In this document: one piece after another, positions 48,115 through 56,142 of the stretch
Layout of the letters: each line of letters begins with the position of its first letter
Numbering within the stretch: position 1 is the stretch's first letter
Assembly: GCA_020850325.1 (NCBI GenBank)
Contig: JADZEW010000022.1
Coordinates: 1 to 64,000, forward strand
DNA: 64,000 nucleotides
Source: Methanoregulaceae archaeon
GTDB lineage: Bacteria > Armatimonadota > Fimbriimonadia > Fimbriimonadales > Fimbriimonadaceae
Direction: 5' to 3'
Notes under the pieces: model-generated
Seen by the model: the letters and a program-made list of their open reading frames with translations, nothing else
Databases searched by the model: none
Told to the model about the DNA's origin: nothing
Made by a program: the position numbers and the translations under genes

Positions 48115-48133
48115 GTGGGGAGAGAACCGAGAA

Positions 48134-49108
48134 CTAGTTGACCGTGACTTCGACGGACTTGGTGATCGCCGCCTTTTTGCCGTACATATCGGCGATGGTC
48201 ACCGTGACCTTGAACTTGCCCGGTCGGCGGAACTTGTACTTGACGACCTGGGCTTCAGCATCGACTTGAATGCCATCCCGATCGTCGAAGTCCCATGTGT
48301 ACTTCAACGGGGTTGAACCCGCGAAGCCGTAGGCCACGAACTCGCGCTCGTCGCCGGTGGCCAGGTTGAGCGGATCCTTGAAGTTCATTTCGCCGCTGAT
48401 CGCGGTCGCATCGTTGATGACTCGCATCTCACCGATCCAGAAGGTGGAGATCGCATCGCCTGAGATCGCGATCGACTGGACAATCTTGTTCGTCTTGTCG
48501 AAACCGTTGATCGCCTGAAGCGGAAGCGAGAAGTTGCGCCACTGTTCGCCACCCGTCGCTCGAACGCTGAGGTAGGCCTCGCTCTTCTTGCCGTCGGTCG
48601 TTGTAATGACGAGGCGAACGCTCCGGAGCGGGACCTCGGTCGTGATCGAGGTCCCAGTTTGGGTGCCACCGCCCCCTCCCTGACCACCGCCGCCATCAAA
48701 GCCACCTGCGCCGCCTCCGCCACCGCGCCCGGCGCCGCCAGCGCCGGCACCACCCGACGTCGGGCCACCGCCGGCGGCTCCGCCACCGGCGGTCGTCGCG
48801 AACTTCGGCTTCTCCCCGGAAGCGCGGATCGAAATCTTCAGCAGGTTATTGGCATCGGAAAACGGCGCGCTGAGGTTGACCGGCGTGCCGAGGTTGATGA
48901 TGCCGCCCTGGAAGTAGTTGCGGGTGGTAATCCGGAGCGAGAACGAACCCTCGTTGGCGACCTCATCGGTTTCGGCGATCGTGCCGCTGCCCCAGCCCTT
49001 CAGGCTGACCTTCTGGTCTTGAATGGTCTGGTTGGGGATGTAGATCGATTGCGCATGCGCCGCCCCCACCATTGCGGACGCCAATGCGATCAGGCCGAGT
49101 TTGTTCAT
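48134..49108 (-). CDS. secreted protein with Gly-rich insert and C-terminal PKD-like domain
   Basis: MNKLGLIALASAMVGAAHAQS start; (G)n low-complexity stretch; 'LKYTWDFDDRDG...YKFRRPGKFKVTVTIAD'. Confidence 0.8.
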   Translation of the reverse strand: MNKLGLIALASAMVGAAHAQSIYIPNQTIQDQKVSLKGWGSGTIAETDEVANEGSFSLRITTRNYFQGGIINLGTPVNLSAPFSDANNLLKISIRASGEKPKFATTAGGGAAGGGPTSGGAGAGGAGRGGGGGAGGFDGGGGQGGGGGTQTGTSITTEVPLRSVRLVITTTDGKKSEAYLSVRATGGEQWRNFSLPLQAINGFDKTNKIVQSIAISGDAISTFWIGEMRVINDATAISGEMNFKDPLNLATGDEREFVAYGFAGSTPLKYTWDFDDRDGIQVDAEAQVVKYKFRRPGKFKVTVTIADMYGKKAAITKSVEVTVN

Positions 49109-49125
49109 GTTGGTCTCCAAGCTTG

Positions 49126-49899
49126 TTACGCGCGAATCCGTTCGATCGAAACCGCGCGACCGGTATCTCTTTCGACGCCGATAACCACCCCAGAGATTAC
49201 ACCAGGATGGTCGGCAACTTCGAACTTCGTAGGAAGAGACGTGCGAAACCGTCGAAGGATAACGTCTTTCTCCATTCCTAGCACGCTCGGCATCGGCCCG
49301 CACATGCCCACGTCAGTGATGTAGGCGGTCCCTCCGGGCAATACGGCCTCGTCGGCGGTCGTGACGTGGGTGTGAGTTCCGACCACGGCCGTGGCGCGAC
49401 CCGCGAGGTGCCAGCCCATGGCGATCTTCTCGCTGGTGGCTTCGGCGTGGAAGTCGACGAAAAAGTGGGGCGTGTCGATTTCGTCGTAGATGCGGTCGAC
49501 GTCGCGGAACGGGTCGTCGTAGCCGTCAAGAAAGACCCGCCCGCAGAGGTTTGCTACCGCAAGCCGAATGCCGTCCCGCTCGATCACCACGCACCCCTTA
49601 CCGGGCGCACCGGGAGGAAGGTTTGAGGGGCGCACCAGCGGTCGGGGGCCCTTCAGATACTCGAAGATCTCGCGCTTGTGGAAGGCATGGTTGCCGAGGG
49701 TGATCGCGTCGATGCCGAGTTTGAAGAGCTCTTCCGCGATATCGGGGGTTATCCCCACTCCGGCGGCGGCGTTTTCGCCGTTGACGACGGTGAACAGCGG
49801 TTCGTGCTCCCGTTGAAGCCGAGGTAGGTGCCGTTGGACGGCCTGACGGCCCGGACGTCCAACCACGTCGCCAAGGAACAGAATGCGGTAATCACCCAT
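49126..49899 (-). CDS. YmdB-family metallophosphoesterase
   Basis: 'ILFLGDVVGRPGRQAV', 'VVNGENAAAGVGIT', 'TLGNHAFHKREI', 'GTHTHVTTADEAVLPGGTAYITDVGMCG'. Confidence 0.93.
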   Translation of the reverse strand: MGDYRILFLGDVVGRPGRQAVQRHLPRLQREHEPLFTVVNGENAAAGVGITPDIAEELFKLGIDAITLGNHAFHKREIFEYLKGPRPLVRPSNLPPGAPGKGCVVIERDGIRLAVANLCGRVFLDGYDDPFRDVDRIYDEIDTPHFFVDFHAEATSEKIAMGWHLAGRATAVVGTHTHVTTADEAVLPGGTAYITDVGMCGPMPSVLGMEKDVILRRFRTSLPTKFEVADHPGVISGVVIGVERDTGRAVSIERIRA

Positions 49900-49955
49900 T
49901 GCTAAGGGAGAGTGTGCGAGAAACCGACGGGCGTTTGCTGATATAACGGGCCTGA

Positions 49956-51182
49956 ATGGCAAAGCTCGGCATCCTGGTGGGACCGCATGGACGGGGCTCG
50001 AACATGGCGGCGATCATCGAGGCTTGCCAGTCCGGTCGCATTCCCGCTGAAGTCGCTGTCGTCATTGGATCTCGCGAGGGAAGCGGAGCGTTGGAGCGAG
50101 CGGCGGCGATGGGTGTTCGTGCCGCGGTGATCGAACCGGGCGAGGATTATGGCGCGCGGCTCCTTGCCGAGTTGGGGAGTTGCGACTGGATTTGCCTCGC
50201 CGGCTACCTCCGGTTACTGCCCAGCGAAGTGCTCGCTCGCTTTCCGAACCGGGTGCTGAACATCCACCCCGCGCTACTGCCGAAGTTCGGAGGCAAGGGA
50301 ATGTATGGCCAGCGGGTTCACGAGGCGGTGATTGCCGCGGGCGAAACCGAGTCGGGTTGCACGGTTCACTACGTCAACGAGCAGTACGATGAGGGGGCGA
50401 TCATCCTTCAGCGCCGATGCCCCGTCGAGGCGGTGGATACCGCGGAGACCCTCGCGGCTCGGGTGCTGGAGCAAGAGCACCTGGCGTACGTCGAGGCGCT
50501 GGCGAAGCTGCTTACGCCAACAACCAACAGGCAAACAACCAGCCCGCCAACGCCACCACCGCTGCACTCCCCGCTTTTCCTCGCGCTGGGCCTGCCTTTA
50601 TCGCGTGTGCTCTGCTGGATTCTGATGACCGTGTTCGGCCCGCTTCGGGTGTTCGGGCGGTCGCGGATTCCCCGCAAGGGAGGGCTGCTGATCCTCGCAA
50701 ACCACCGCGCAGACGTCGATCCGATCGCGATCTACTTGGCGTGCCCCCGCCCGATCTACTTCATGGGCAAGAGCGAGCTCTTCGCGATGCCGGTGGTCGG
50801 GTCGATCATGCGGGCCTTTCGCGCGTTTCCCGTGAAGCGAGGCGAGCCAGATCGCGCTGCGCTCAAGTTGGCGGCAGCCTACACCCACCTCGGAAACGTG
50901 GTCGGCGTTTTTCCCGAAGGCCAACTTACCGAAGACGGCAAACTCCAGCCATTGAAGCCGGGAGCGGCCCTGATTGTACGTCTGACCGAGTGCCCGGTGA
51001 TCTGCTGCGGACTAAGGCGGACCGATCGCATCATGCCGTACGGAAAAGTGATTCCCCGCCCAGCGCTGGGTTGGGTGGAAGTGCACTGGGGCGAGCCTCG
51101 ATCGTTTGTCAAGGGCACGCCACCCGAGGAGATTCTCGGCTGGGTGGAGTCCGAACTGCGGCACCTTTCTGGCGAAGCCTGA
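49956..51182 (+). CDS. PurN (phosphoribosylglycinamide formyltransferase) - PlsC (acylglycerol-phosphate acyltransferase) fusion
   Basis: PurN: 'RGSNMAAIIEAC', 'LNIHPALLPKFGGKGMYGQRVHEAVIAAGETESGCTVHYVNEQYDEGAIILQ'; PlsC: 'NHRADVDP' (HX4D), 'FPEGQLTEDG'. Confidence 0.93.
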   Translation: MAKLGILVGPHGRGSNMAAIIEACQSGRIPAEVAVVIGSREGSGALERAAAMGVRAAVIEPGEDYGARLLAELGSCDWICLAGYLRLLPSEVLARFPNRVLNIHPALLPKFGGKGMYGQRVHEAVIAAGETESGCTVHYVNEQYDEGAIILQRRCPVEAVDTAETLAARVLEQEHLAYVEALAKLLTPTTNRQTTSPPTPPPLHSPLFLALGLPLSRVLCWILMTVFGPLRVFGRSRIPRKGGLLILANHRADVDPIAIYLACPRPIYFMGKSELFAMPVVGSIMRAFRAFPVKRGEPDRAALKLAAAYTHLGNVVGVFPEGQLTEDGKLQPLKPGAALIVRLTECPVICCGLRRTDRIMPYGKVIPRPALGWVEVHWGEPRSFVKGTPPEEILGWVESELRHLSGEA

Positions 51183-51226
51183 GTGGAACCTGCGTTCTTC
51201 AGGCGTTTTGGACGTATCATAAGGTT

Positions 51227-51802
51227 ATGATGCTCAGCATGCTTCTCCTGACCGTCGCCCTGCAGGGCTCGGATCTCAAGTGCCCGGTGATGGCCGGCGC
51301 TGTCGCCAAGGATTCCAACATCGTCGAGTACCGCGGTGCCGCCTTCACGTTCTGCTGTGCGGGTTGCGATACGAACTTCGCGAAGGCGCCGGATAAGTTC
51401 ATGGCGACGCAGAAGAAGGCAGGCAACACGGTCGGCCAATTCCTCTTCGACCCGATCAGCGGCAAGCGAATCGACCCGGCAAACGCTGGTGCTACGACTG
51501 ACTTCGGCGGTCTGCGCTACAGCTTCGAGAGCGAGGCCAATCTCAAGGCGTTCACCGCTAACGCGGCTAAGATCTCGGTCGCACCGGCCAAGGAAGCTCT
51601 GTACTGCCCGGTGGGTAACGAGGCCATCGCCTCGGCCTCTAAGGCGTGGGGTTACGTCGATCACCAGAATGTTCGTTGGTACCTCTGCTGCGCCGGGTGC
51701 GAAACCCCGTTCCGTACCGAGCCCGATAAGTACATCACCGCCGACGCGAAGAAGCAAATCAAGAACGCGGGCGCAAAGCTGCTACCGAAGCCGAAGGGCT
51801 AG
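51227..51802 (+). CDS. secreted protein with two YHS/TRASH-like cysteine repeats
   Basis: signal peptide; 'LKCPVMAGA...FCCAGCDTNFAKAPDKFM' and 'LYCPVGNEAI...LCCAGCETPFRTEPDKYI'. Confidence 0.8.
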   Translation: MMLSMLLLTVALQGSDLKCPVMAGAVAKDSNIVEYRGAAFTFCCAGCDTNFAKAPDKFMATQKKAGNTVGQFLFDPISGKRIDPANAGATTDFGGLRYSFESEANLKAFTANAAKISVAPAKEALYCPVGNEAIASASKAWGYVDHQNVRWYLCCAGCETPFRTEPDKYITADAKKQIKNAGAKLLPKPKG

Positions 51803-51842
51803 TTCGGTTCGGGTTAGTTCGGATTGGCTCGGAGATTGATCC

Positions 51843-52430
51843 TTGAACGGAGTTAGGATCGTGATTGTGGTGGTCGCGGCGATGATTATCGCCGCGACCA
51901 TCGCTGTTCTTGCTTACCGAGCTTTGCCACCTCTGCCTGACCTTTCCGGGTCGGATTACGGCGGAAGGGTACACCTGGTTGTCTCTCGCGAAGCGGGTGT
52001 GCTCTTCCCTTCGACCCTGGTGAGCATCGACTTCACGACCAAGACCCGTGTTAAGGTCAATCATCCTGCGGGGCCAGCTGACGGCTCGGCAAGGACCGAG
52101 AAGCGCCGCCTCATCATCTCAGTTGACACCGTGGAAGGCCTGCCTGTGGCAGCATGGAGCAAGAAGTGGCCGCAGATACGATCAATGCTGCTGGCAGAAC
52201 GCGTCGCTGTTGCCCGACGTCCGGTTGAACCGCTGGCAAGGGAGGTGATACCGCGAGGAGCGCTGAAAATACTGCGGGGAGTGAGCAACGCACAACAAGC
52301 CGTGCGCGCTCTAGAGGCTTCCGACTATGCCGCTTCGCTGCAGAATCCGTTTGTTGAGTCGTGGGAGTGGGAGGTTCCGGTCGACGCGGATTGGATCGCT
52401 CTCACACCGCTGACTCCAGAAATGCGCTGA
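51843..52430 (+). CDS. hypothetical membrane-anchored protein
   Basis: 195 aa, TTG start, N-terminal TM. Confidence 0.6.
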   Translation: MNGVRIVIVVVAAMIIAATIAVLAYRALPPLPDLSGSDYGGRVHLVVSREAGVLFPSTLVSIDFTTKTRVKVNHPAGPADGSARTEKRRLIISVDTVEGLPVAAWSKKWPQIRSMLLAERVAVARRPVEPLAREVIPRGALKILRGVSNAQQAVRALEASDYAASLQNPFVESWEWEVPVDADWIALTPLTPEMR

Positions 52431-52596
52431 CGGTAAGCATCAGAGCTTGTCAAGCGTCACATCCTTCCCGCGTGCGATTCGGACTTGCGGAAGGTCTCGA
52501 ACCCCGCGGGCCATTCTGGGCGAGGCGCAAACCATCCTCGCACCTCGTAATCGTGCCCTCCGGCGCAAACTTCCGCAAACTTGTCGGAACTTTCTG

Positions 52597-52612
52597 ATAC
52601 CCCATGGGGTAT
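52597..52612. promoter_or_regulatory. CsoR-type operator palindrome ATACCCCATGGGGTAT
   Basis: perfect 16-bp palindrome 16 nt upstream of csoR-like ATG. Confidence 0.85.
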
Positions 52613-52627
52613 AGTAGAGTGTAGGCC

Positions 52628-52921
52628 ATGAAATCCGAAAACACCAAAGCCATCGACCGACGACTTGCCCGCATCGAGGGGCAAGTTCGAGGACTTCGCC
52701 GGATGCTGGAAGAGGACGCATATTGCTGCGATATTCTCACCCAGATCAGCGCCGTCACGTCCGCACTGCAGCAGGTTGCTGGCCAAGTCGCCGCGCAGCA
52801 CGTCAAGCACTGCATCGTCGGGCACGGCAGCGGCAGCGAACACGATGCCGCGAAGCGCATGACTCAAGACGAGCTCGTCGATGAGCTCACCGAGGTGTTC
52901 GGACGCCTCATGAAAGCCTAA
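52628..52921 (+). CDS. csoR: CsoR-family copper-sensing repressor
   Basis: DUF156 fold; Cys-His-Cys set 'YCCDIL...QHVKHCIVGH'. Confidence 0.92.
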   Translation: MKSENTKAIDRRLARIEGQVRGLRRMLEEDAYCCDILTQISAVTSALQQVAGQVAAQHVKHCIVGHGSGSEHDAAKRMTQDELVDELTEVFGRLMKA

Positions 52922-52936
52922 TACCCCAAGGAGTAT
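52921..52936. promoter_or_regulatory. second, imperfect CsoR-like operator ATACCCCAAGGAGTAT
   Basis: 14/16 match to the palindrome at 52597; contains SD AAGGAG of the copZ-like gene. Confidence 0.65.
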
Positions 52937-52944
52937 CAACCCTA

Positions 52945-53142
52945 ATGAGCATCAACCTGAATGTCACCGGAATGACTTGCCAAAACTGCGTTCGCCACGT
53001 GCGGGAAGCCCTCGAAGCCCTTGAAGGTGCGCACGACGTCACCGTCGATCTCGAGAGCGGCAAGGCCTCCGTCAGCGGCGTTTCCGCCGAGGCCGCGATC
53101 GCCGCGATCGAAGAGGAGGGCTACCAAGCGAGCGCGCAATGA
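52945..53142 (+). CDS. copZ: copper chaperone CopZ-like (HMA domain)
   Basis: '[20 protein letters not shown]'. Confidence 0.92.
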   Translation: MSINLNVTGMTCQNCVRHVREALEALEGAHDVTVDLESGKASVSGVSAEAAIAAIEEEGYQASAQ

Positions 53143-55373
53143 ACACTTCGACCGCGGCTGACACCCACGAGCCTCTCCAAGAGACTCAACTTGCCGTCTC
53201 GGGCATGACCTGCGCTTCCTGCGTGTCCCGCGTCGAGCGCACCCTCACGAAGCAGCCCGGGGTGGTGGACGTCGCGGTCAACTTTGCCACGCATCGGGCC
53301 ACGATTCACCACTCGGCCGATGTCGATGTCGAAGCCTTGACGAAGGCCGTCGACAAGGCCGGGTACGGAGCGGAGGTCATCGTCGATGATCCTCATGCCC
53401 GCCACAGTGCCTCGGAGCATGCCGAGCACCTGCGCATGGAAACCGAGTCAGAGATGGTGGCGATCCGCCGCAATCTCATCCTCGCCGCCGCGCTGACCGT
53501 GCCCACGTTCGTGCTCTCCATGTTCTGGCATCCGCGCCCGATCTGGGCGAACTGGTTGCTGTTCGCCTTGGCAACGCCGGTGATCTTCTGGTGCGGGCGC
53601 GGTTTCTTCCGCGTCGCGGCTAAGGCGCTGCGACACGGTTCGACCACGATGGACACCCTGATCGCGATGGGTTCGGGAGCGGCGTGGATGTACTCCACCG
53701 CGGCCCTCTTCATGTATCAGGGCAACGCCCACCACCAGAGCGAGCACATCTACTTCGAGACCGGCGCGGTTATCGTCACCTTGATCTTGCTCGGCCGGTA
53801 TCTGGAGGCGCGCGCCAAGACACGCATGTCCGACGCGATCCGAAAGCTGATGGATCTTGCACCCAAGGTGGCGACGGTCGTTCAGCCCGACGGTAGCGAG
53901 ACCGAGATCGAAGTTCCGATGCTGCGGCAGAGCATGCTCGTCCGGGTTCGGCCAGGCGAGCGGGTCGCCGCCGACGGCATCGTCGTCGAAGGCGAGTCGT
54001 ATGTCGACGAATCGATGATCACCGGCGAACCGCTGCCGGTTTCGAAGAAGCCGGGCGATGAAGTCACGGGCGGCACGGTCAACGATCGCGGCTCGTTCGT
54101 GTTCCGTGCAGAACGCGTCGGAAAGGAGACGACCTTGGCGCACATCGCTCGGCTGGTGCAGCGGGCGCAAGGCTCCAAGGCACCGATGCAAAGCTTGGCC
54201 GACCGCGTGTCGGGCGTGTTCGTGCCCGTGGTCATTCTGGTCGCCATCGCGACCCTCGTGGGCTACGTGCTGCTGGGCCACGGATTCGAGCAAGGCGTCA
54301 TCGCCGCGGTGGCGGTGCTGGTGATCGCTTGCCCCTGCGCCCTCGGATTGGCAACGCCGACCGCGCTCATGGTGGGCACGGGTCGAGGCGCCGAGTTGGG
54401 GATTCTCATCAAGGATGGCGAGGCGCTCGAGCGCGCCGGCAACGTTAGAACGATCCTCCTCGACAAGACCGGCACCCTCACGAAGGGCCAGCCCGCGCTG
54501 ACCGACATCCGCGCCTTCGGGGGCTGGAACGAGAACGAGGCGCTGGAGTTTGCCGCAAGCTTGGAGAGTTCGAGCGAGCATCCGGTCGCCCGAGCCGTGG
54601 TCGCCGAAGCCCAACGCCGGGGTCTGCCCGTGCTCGCGGCCGCCGACTTCGAGGCTATCCGGGGCCAAGGTGTTCGCTCACCGGAAGGCATGATCGGACG
54701 TCTGTCCTGGATTGCCGAAAGTCGCCAAGTGCCCGAAGAAGTGGTCCGCGCCCACGACGCGTTGGAGCACGCTGGCAAGACCGCGTTTGTGGCGGCCAAC
54801 GAGTATGACTTCGCGATTCTCGCCGTCTCCGACACGATCGGCGAGCACGCGGTCGAGGCAGTTGCCGCGCTCAAGGCGCTGGAGATCGTGCCCGTGATGG
54901 TCACTGGCGACAATCCCCGCGCCGCGGAATCCGTGGCTTGGAGCGTTGGCATCGAGAAAGTCCATGCCGGCGTTCTCCCCGGCGAGAAGGCCGAGATCGT
55001 CGAGGGCTATCAGAGGCCCTCGACCGAAGGCGAACGAGCTGTGGGGATGGTCGGCGATGGCATCAACGACGCGCCCGCGCTTGCCCAGGCCGACCTCGGA
55101 ATCGCGATGGGCTCAGGCACCGATGTCGCCATGGAGACGGCGGGGGTGACGCTGCTGCGCTCCGACCTGCGCGGCGTGGCGCAAGCGGTCCGCCTGGCGA
55201 GGGCGACGCTCTCCACCATCCGTGGGAATCTGTTCTGGGCGTTCGCCTACAACGTGGTGATGATCCCGCTGGCGGTGATGGGGAAGCTGAGTCCGATGCT
55301 GGCGGCGGGAGCCATGGCGTTCAGTAGCATTTCGGTGATTCTGAACTCGCTGAGATTGAGAGGCTTCCGCTAG
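53139..55373 (+). CDS. copA: copper-translocating P-type ATPase
   Basis: 'GMTCASC', '[10 protein letters not shown]', 'DKTGTLTKG', '[12 protein letters not shown]'. Confidence 0.96.
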   Translation: MNTSTAADTHEPLQETQLAVSGMTCASCVSRVERTLTKQPGVVDVAVNFATHRATIHHSADVDVEALTKAVDKAGYGAEVIVDDPHARHSASEHAEHLRMETESEMVAIRRNLILAAALTVPTFVLSMFWHPRPIWANWLLFALATPVIFWCGRGFFRVAAKALRHGSTTMDTLIAMGSGAAWMYSTAALFMYQGNAHHQSEHIYFETGAVIVTLILLGRYLEARAKTRMSDAIRKLMDLAPKVATVVQPDGSETEIEVPMLRQSMLVRVRPGERVAADGIVVEGESYVDESMITGEPLPVSKKPGDEVTGGTVNDRGSFVFRAERVGKETTLAHIARLVQRAQGSKAPMQSLADRVSGVFVPVVILVAIATLVGYVLLGHGFEQGVIAAVAVLVIACPCALGLATPTALMVGTGRGAELGILIKDGEALERAGNVRTILLDKTGTLTKGQPALTDIRAFGGWNENEALEFAASLESSSEHPVARAVVAEAQRRGLPVLAAADFEAIRGQGVRSPEGMIGRLSWIAESRQVPEEVVRAHDALEHAGKTAFVAANEYDFAILAVSDTIGEHAVEAVAALKALEIVPVMVTGDNPRAAESVAWSVGIEKVHAGVLPGEKAEIVEGYQRPSTEGERAVGMVGDGINDAPALAQADLGIAMGSGTDVAMETAGVTLLRSDLRGVAQAVRLARATLSTIRGNLFWAFAYNVVMIPLAVMGKLSPMLAAGAMAFSSISVILNSLRLRGFR

Positions 55374-55420
55374 ACCTGGCGGAAGCCTTCGAAAGTCGGA
55401 TCGGATAACTTTGCACGAGC

Positions 55421-55508
55421 GGAGTAGGTGGGATTCGAACCCACGACCCGGCTTTCACCGAGTACGCGATTTCCAGTCGCGCTCCTTCGACCACTCGGAC
55501 ACCACTCC
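55421..55508 (-). tRNA. tRNA-Ser (GGA)
   Basis: minus strand GGAGTGGTGTCCGAGTGGTCGAAGGAGCGCGACTGGAAATCGCG...GGTTCGAATCCCACCTACTCC; long variable arm; CCA not encoded. Confidence 0.95.
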
Positions 55509-55557
55509 GCTCGTGCCGCTCAATTATGACCCACCCGGGGGTGGGATAATCTCCCTG

Positions 55558-56142
55558 ATGCAGATGACGAGCGATCAAGCCTTGGCCCGACTTCTCGAAG
55601 GCAACCAGCGATTCGTCGCTGCCCAGAACCATCACCGAACCTACGAGCCTGGTGACTTGGTCGAGATCGCCCACATACAAGAGCCCTTCGCGGCGGTGGT
55701 CGCTTGTGCCGACAGCCGCGTGGTTCCCGAGGTTCTGTTTGATCAAGAGCTGGGCAGCTTGTTCGTCAGCCGAGTCCCCGCGAACGTCGCCAGCGATGGC
55801 ACGAAGTGGATGATCGACATCGCGGTCGGTGAGTTCAAGGTGCCGCTCGTCGTTGTTCTGGGGCACACGGGATGCCTCGCCGTGCGGCAGATTGTCGAGG
55901 GGCTCAGTGGTCCTGGCGGCGGGCTACGGCATCGAGTTCAGACAGCGTTTCAAGATGTCCGGCTGGCCCGACTCGAGCCGGTTTATGAAGCCACGATCGA
56001 GCAGAACTCGCTGAACACGGTGAAGGACCTGCTCTCCGAGTGTCCGCCGCTCCATCAGGCGGTTCGAGAGGGGCGGACGCGCGTCGTGGCGGCGCTCTAC
56101 GACATGCCGAGCGGGGAAGTCCGCATCCTCGAGCCGCGTTAG
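55558..56142 (+). CDS. beta-carbonic anhydrase
   Basis: 'ACADSRVVPEVLFDQELGSLFVSRVPAN', 'VLGHTGC'. Confidence 0.93.
   Translation: MQMTSDQALARLLEGNQRFVAAQNHHRTYEPGDLVEIAHIQEPFAAVVACADSRVVPEVLFDQELGSLFVSRVPANVASDGTKWMIDIAVGEFKVPLVVVLGHTGCLAVRQIVEGLSGPGGGLRHRVQTAFQDVRLARLEPVYEATIEQNSLNTVKDLLSECPPLHQAVREGRTRVVAALYDMPSGEVRILEPR

Noticed and set aside
50417-51226. N-terminal extension of the YHS/TRASH-like ORF (50417-51802)
   Set aside because: Overlaps the PurN-PlsC gene in another frame with Arg-rich nonsense; signal peptide and ATG at 51227 mark the true start.
53448-54668. 406-aa minus-strand ORF
   Set aside because: Antisense to copA, which has all P-type ATPase motifs.
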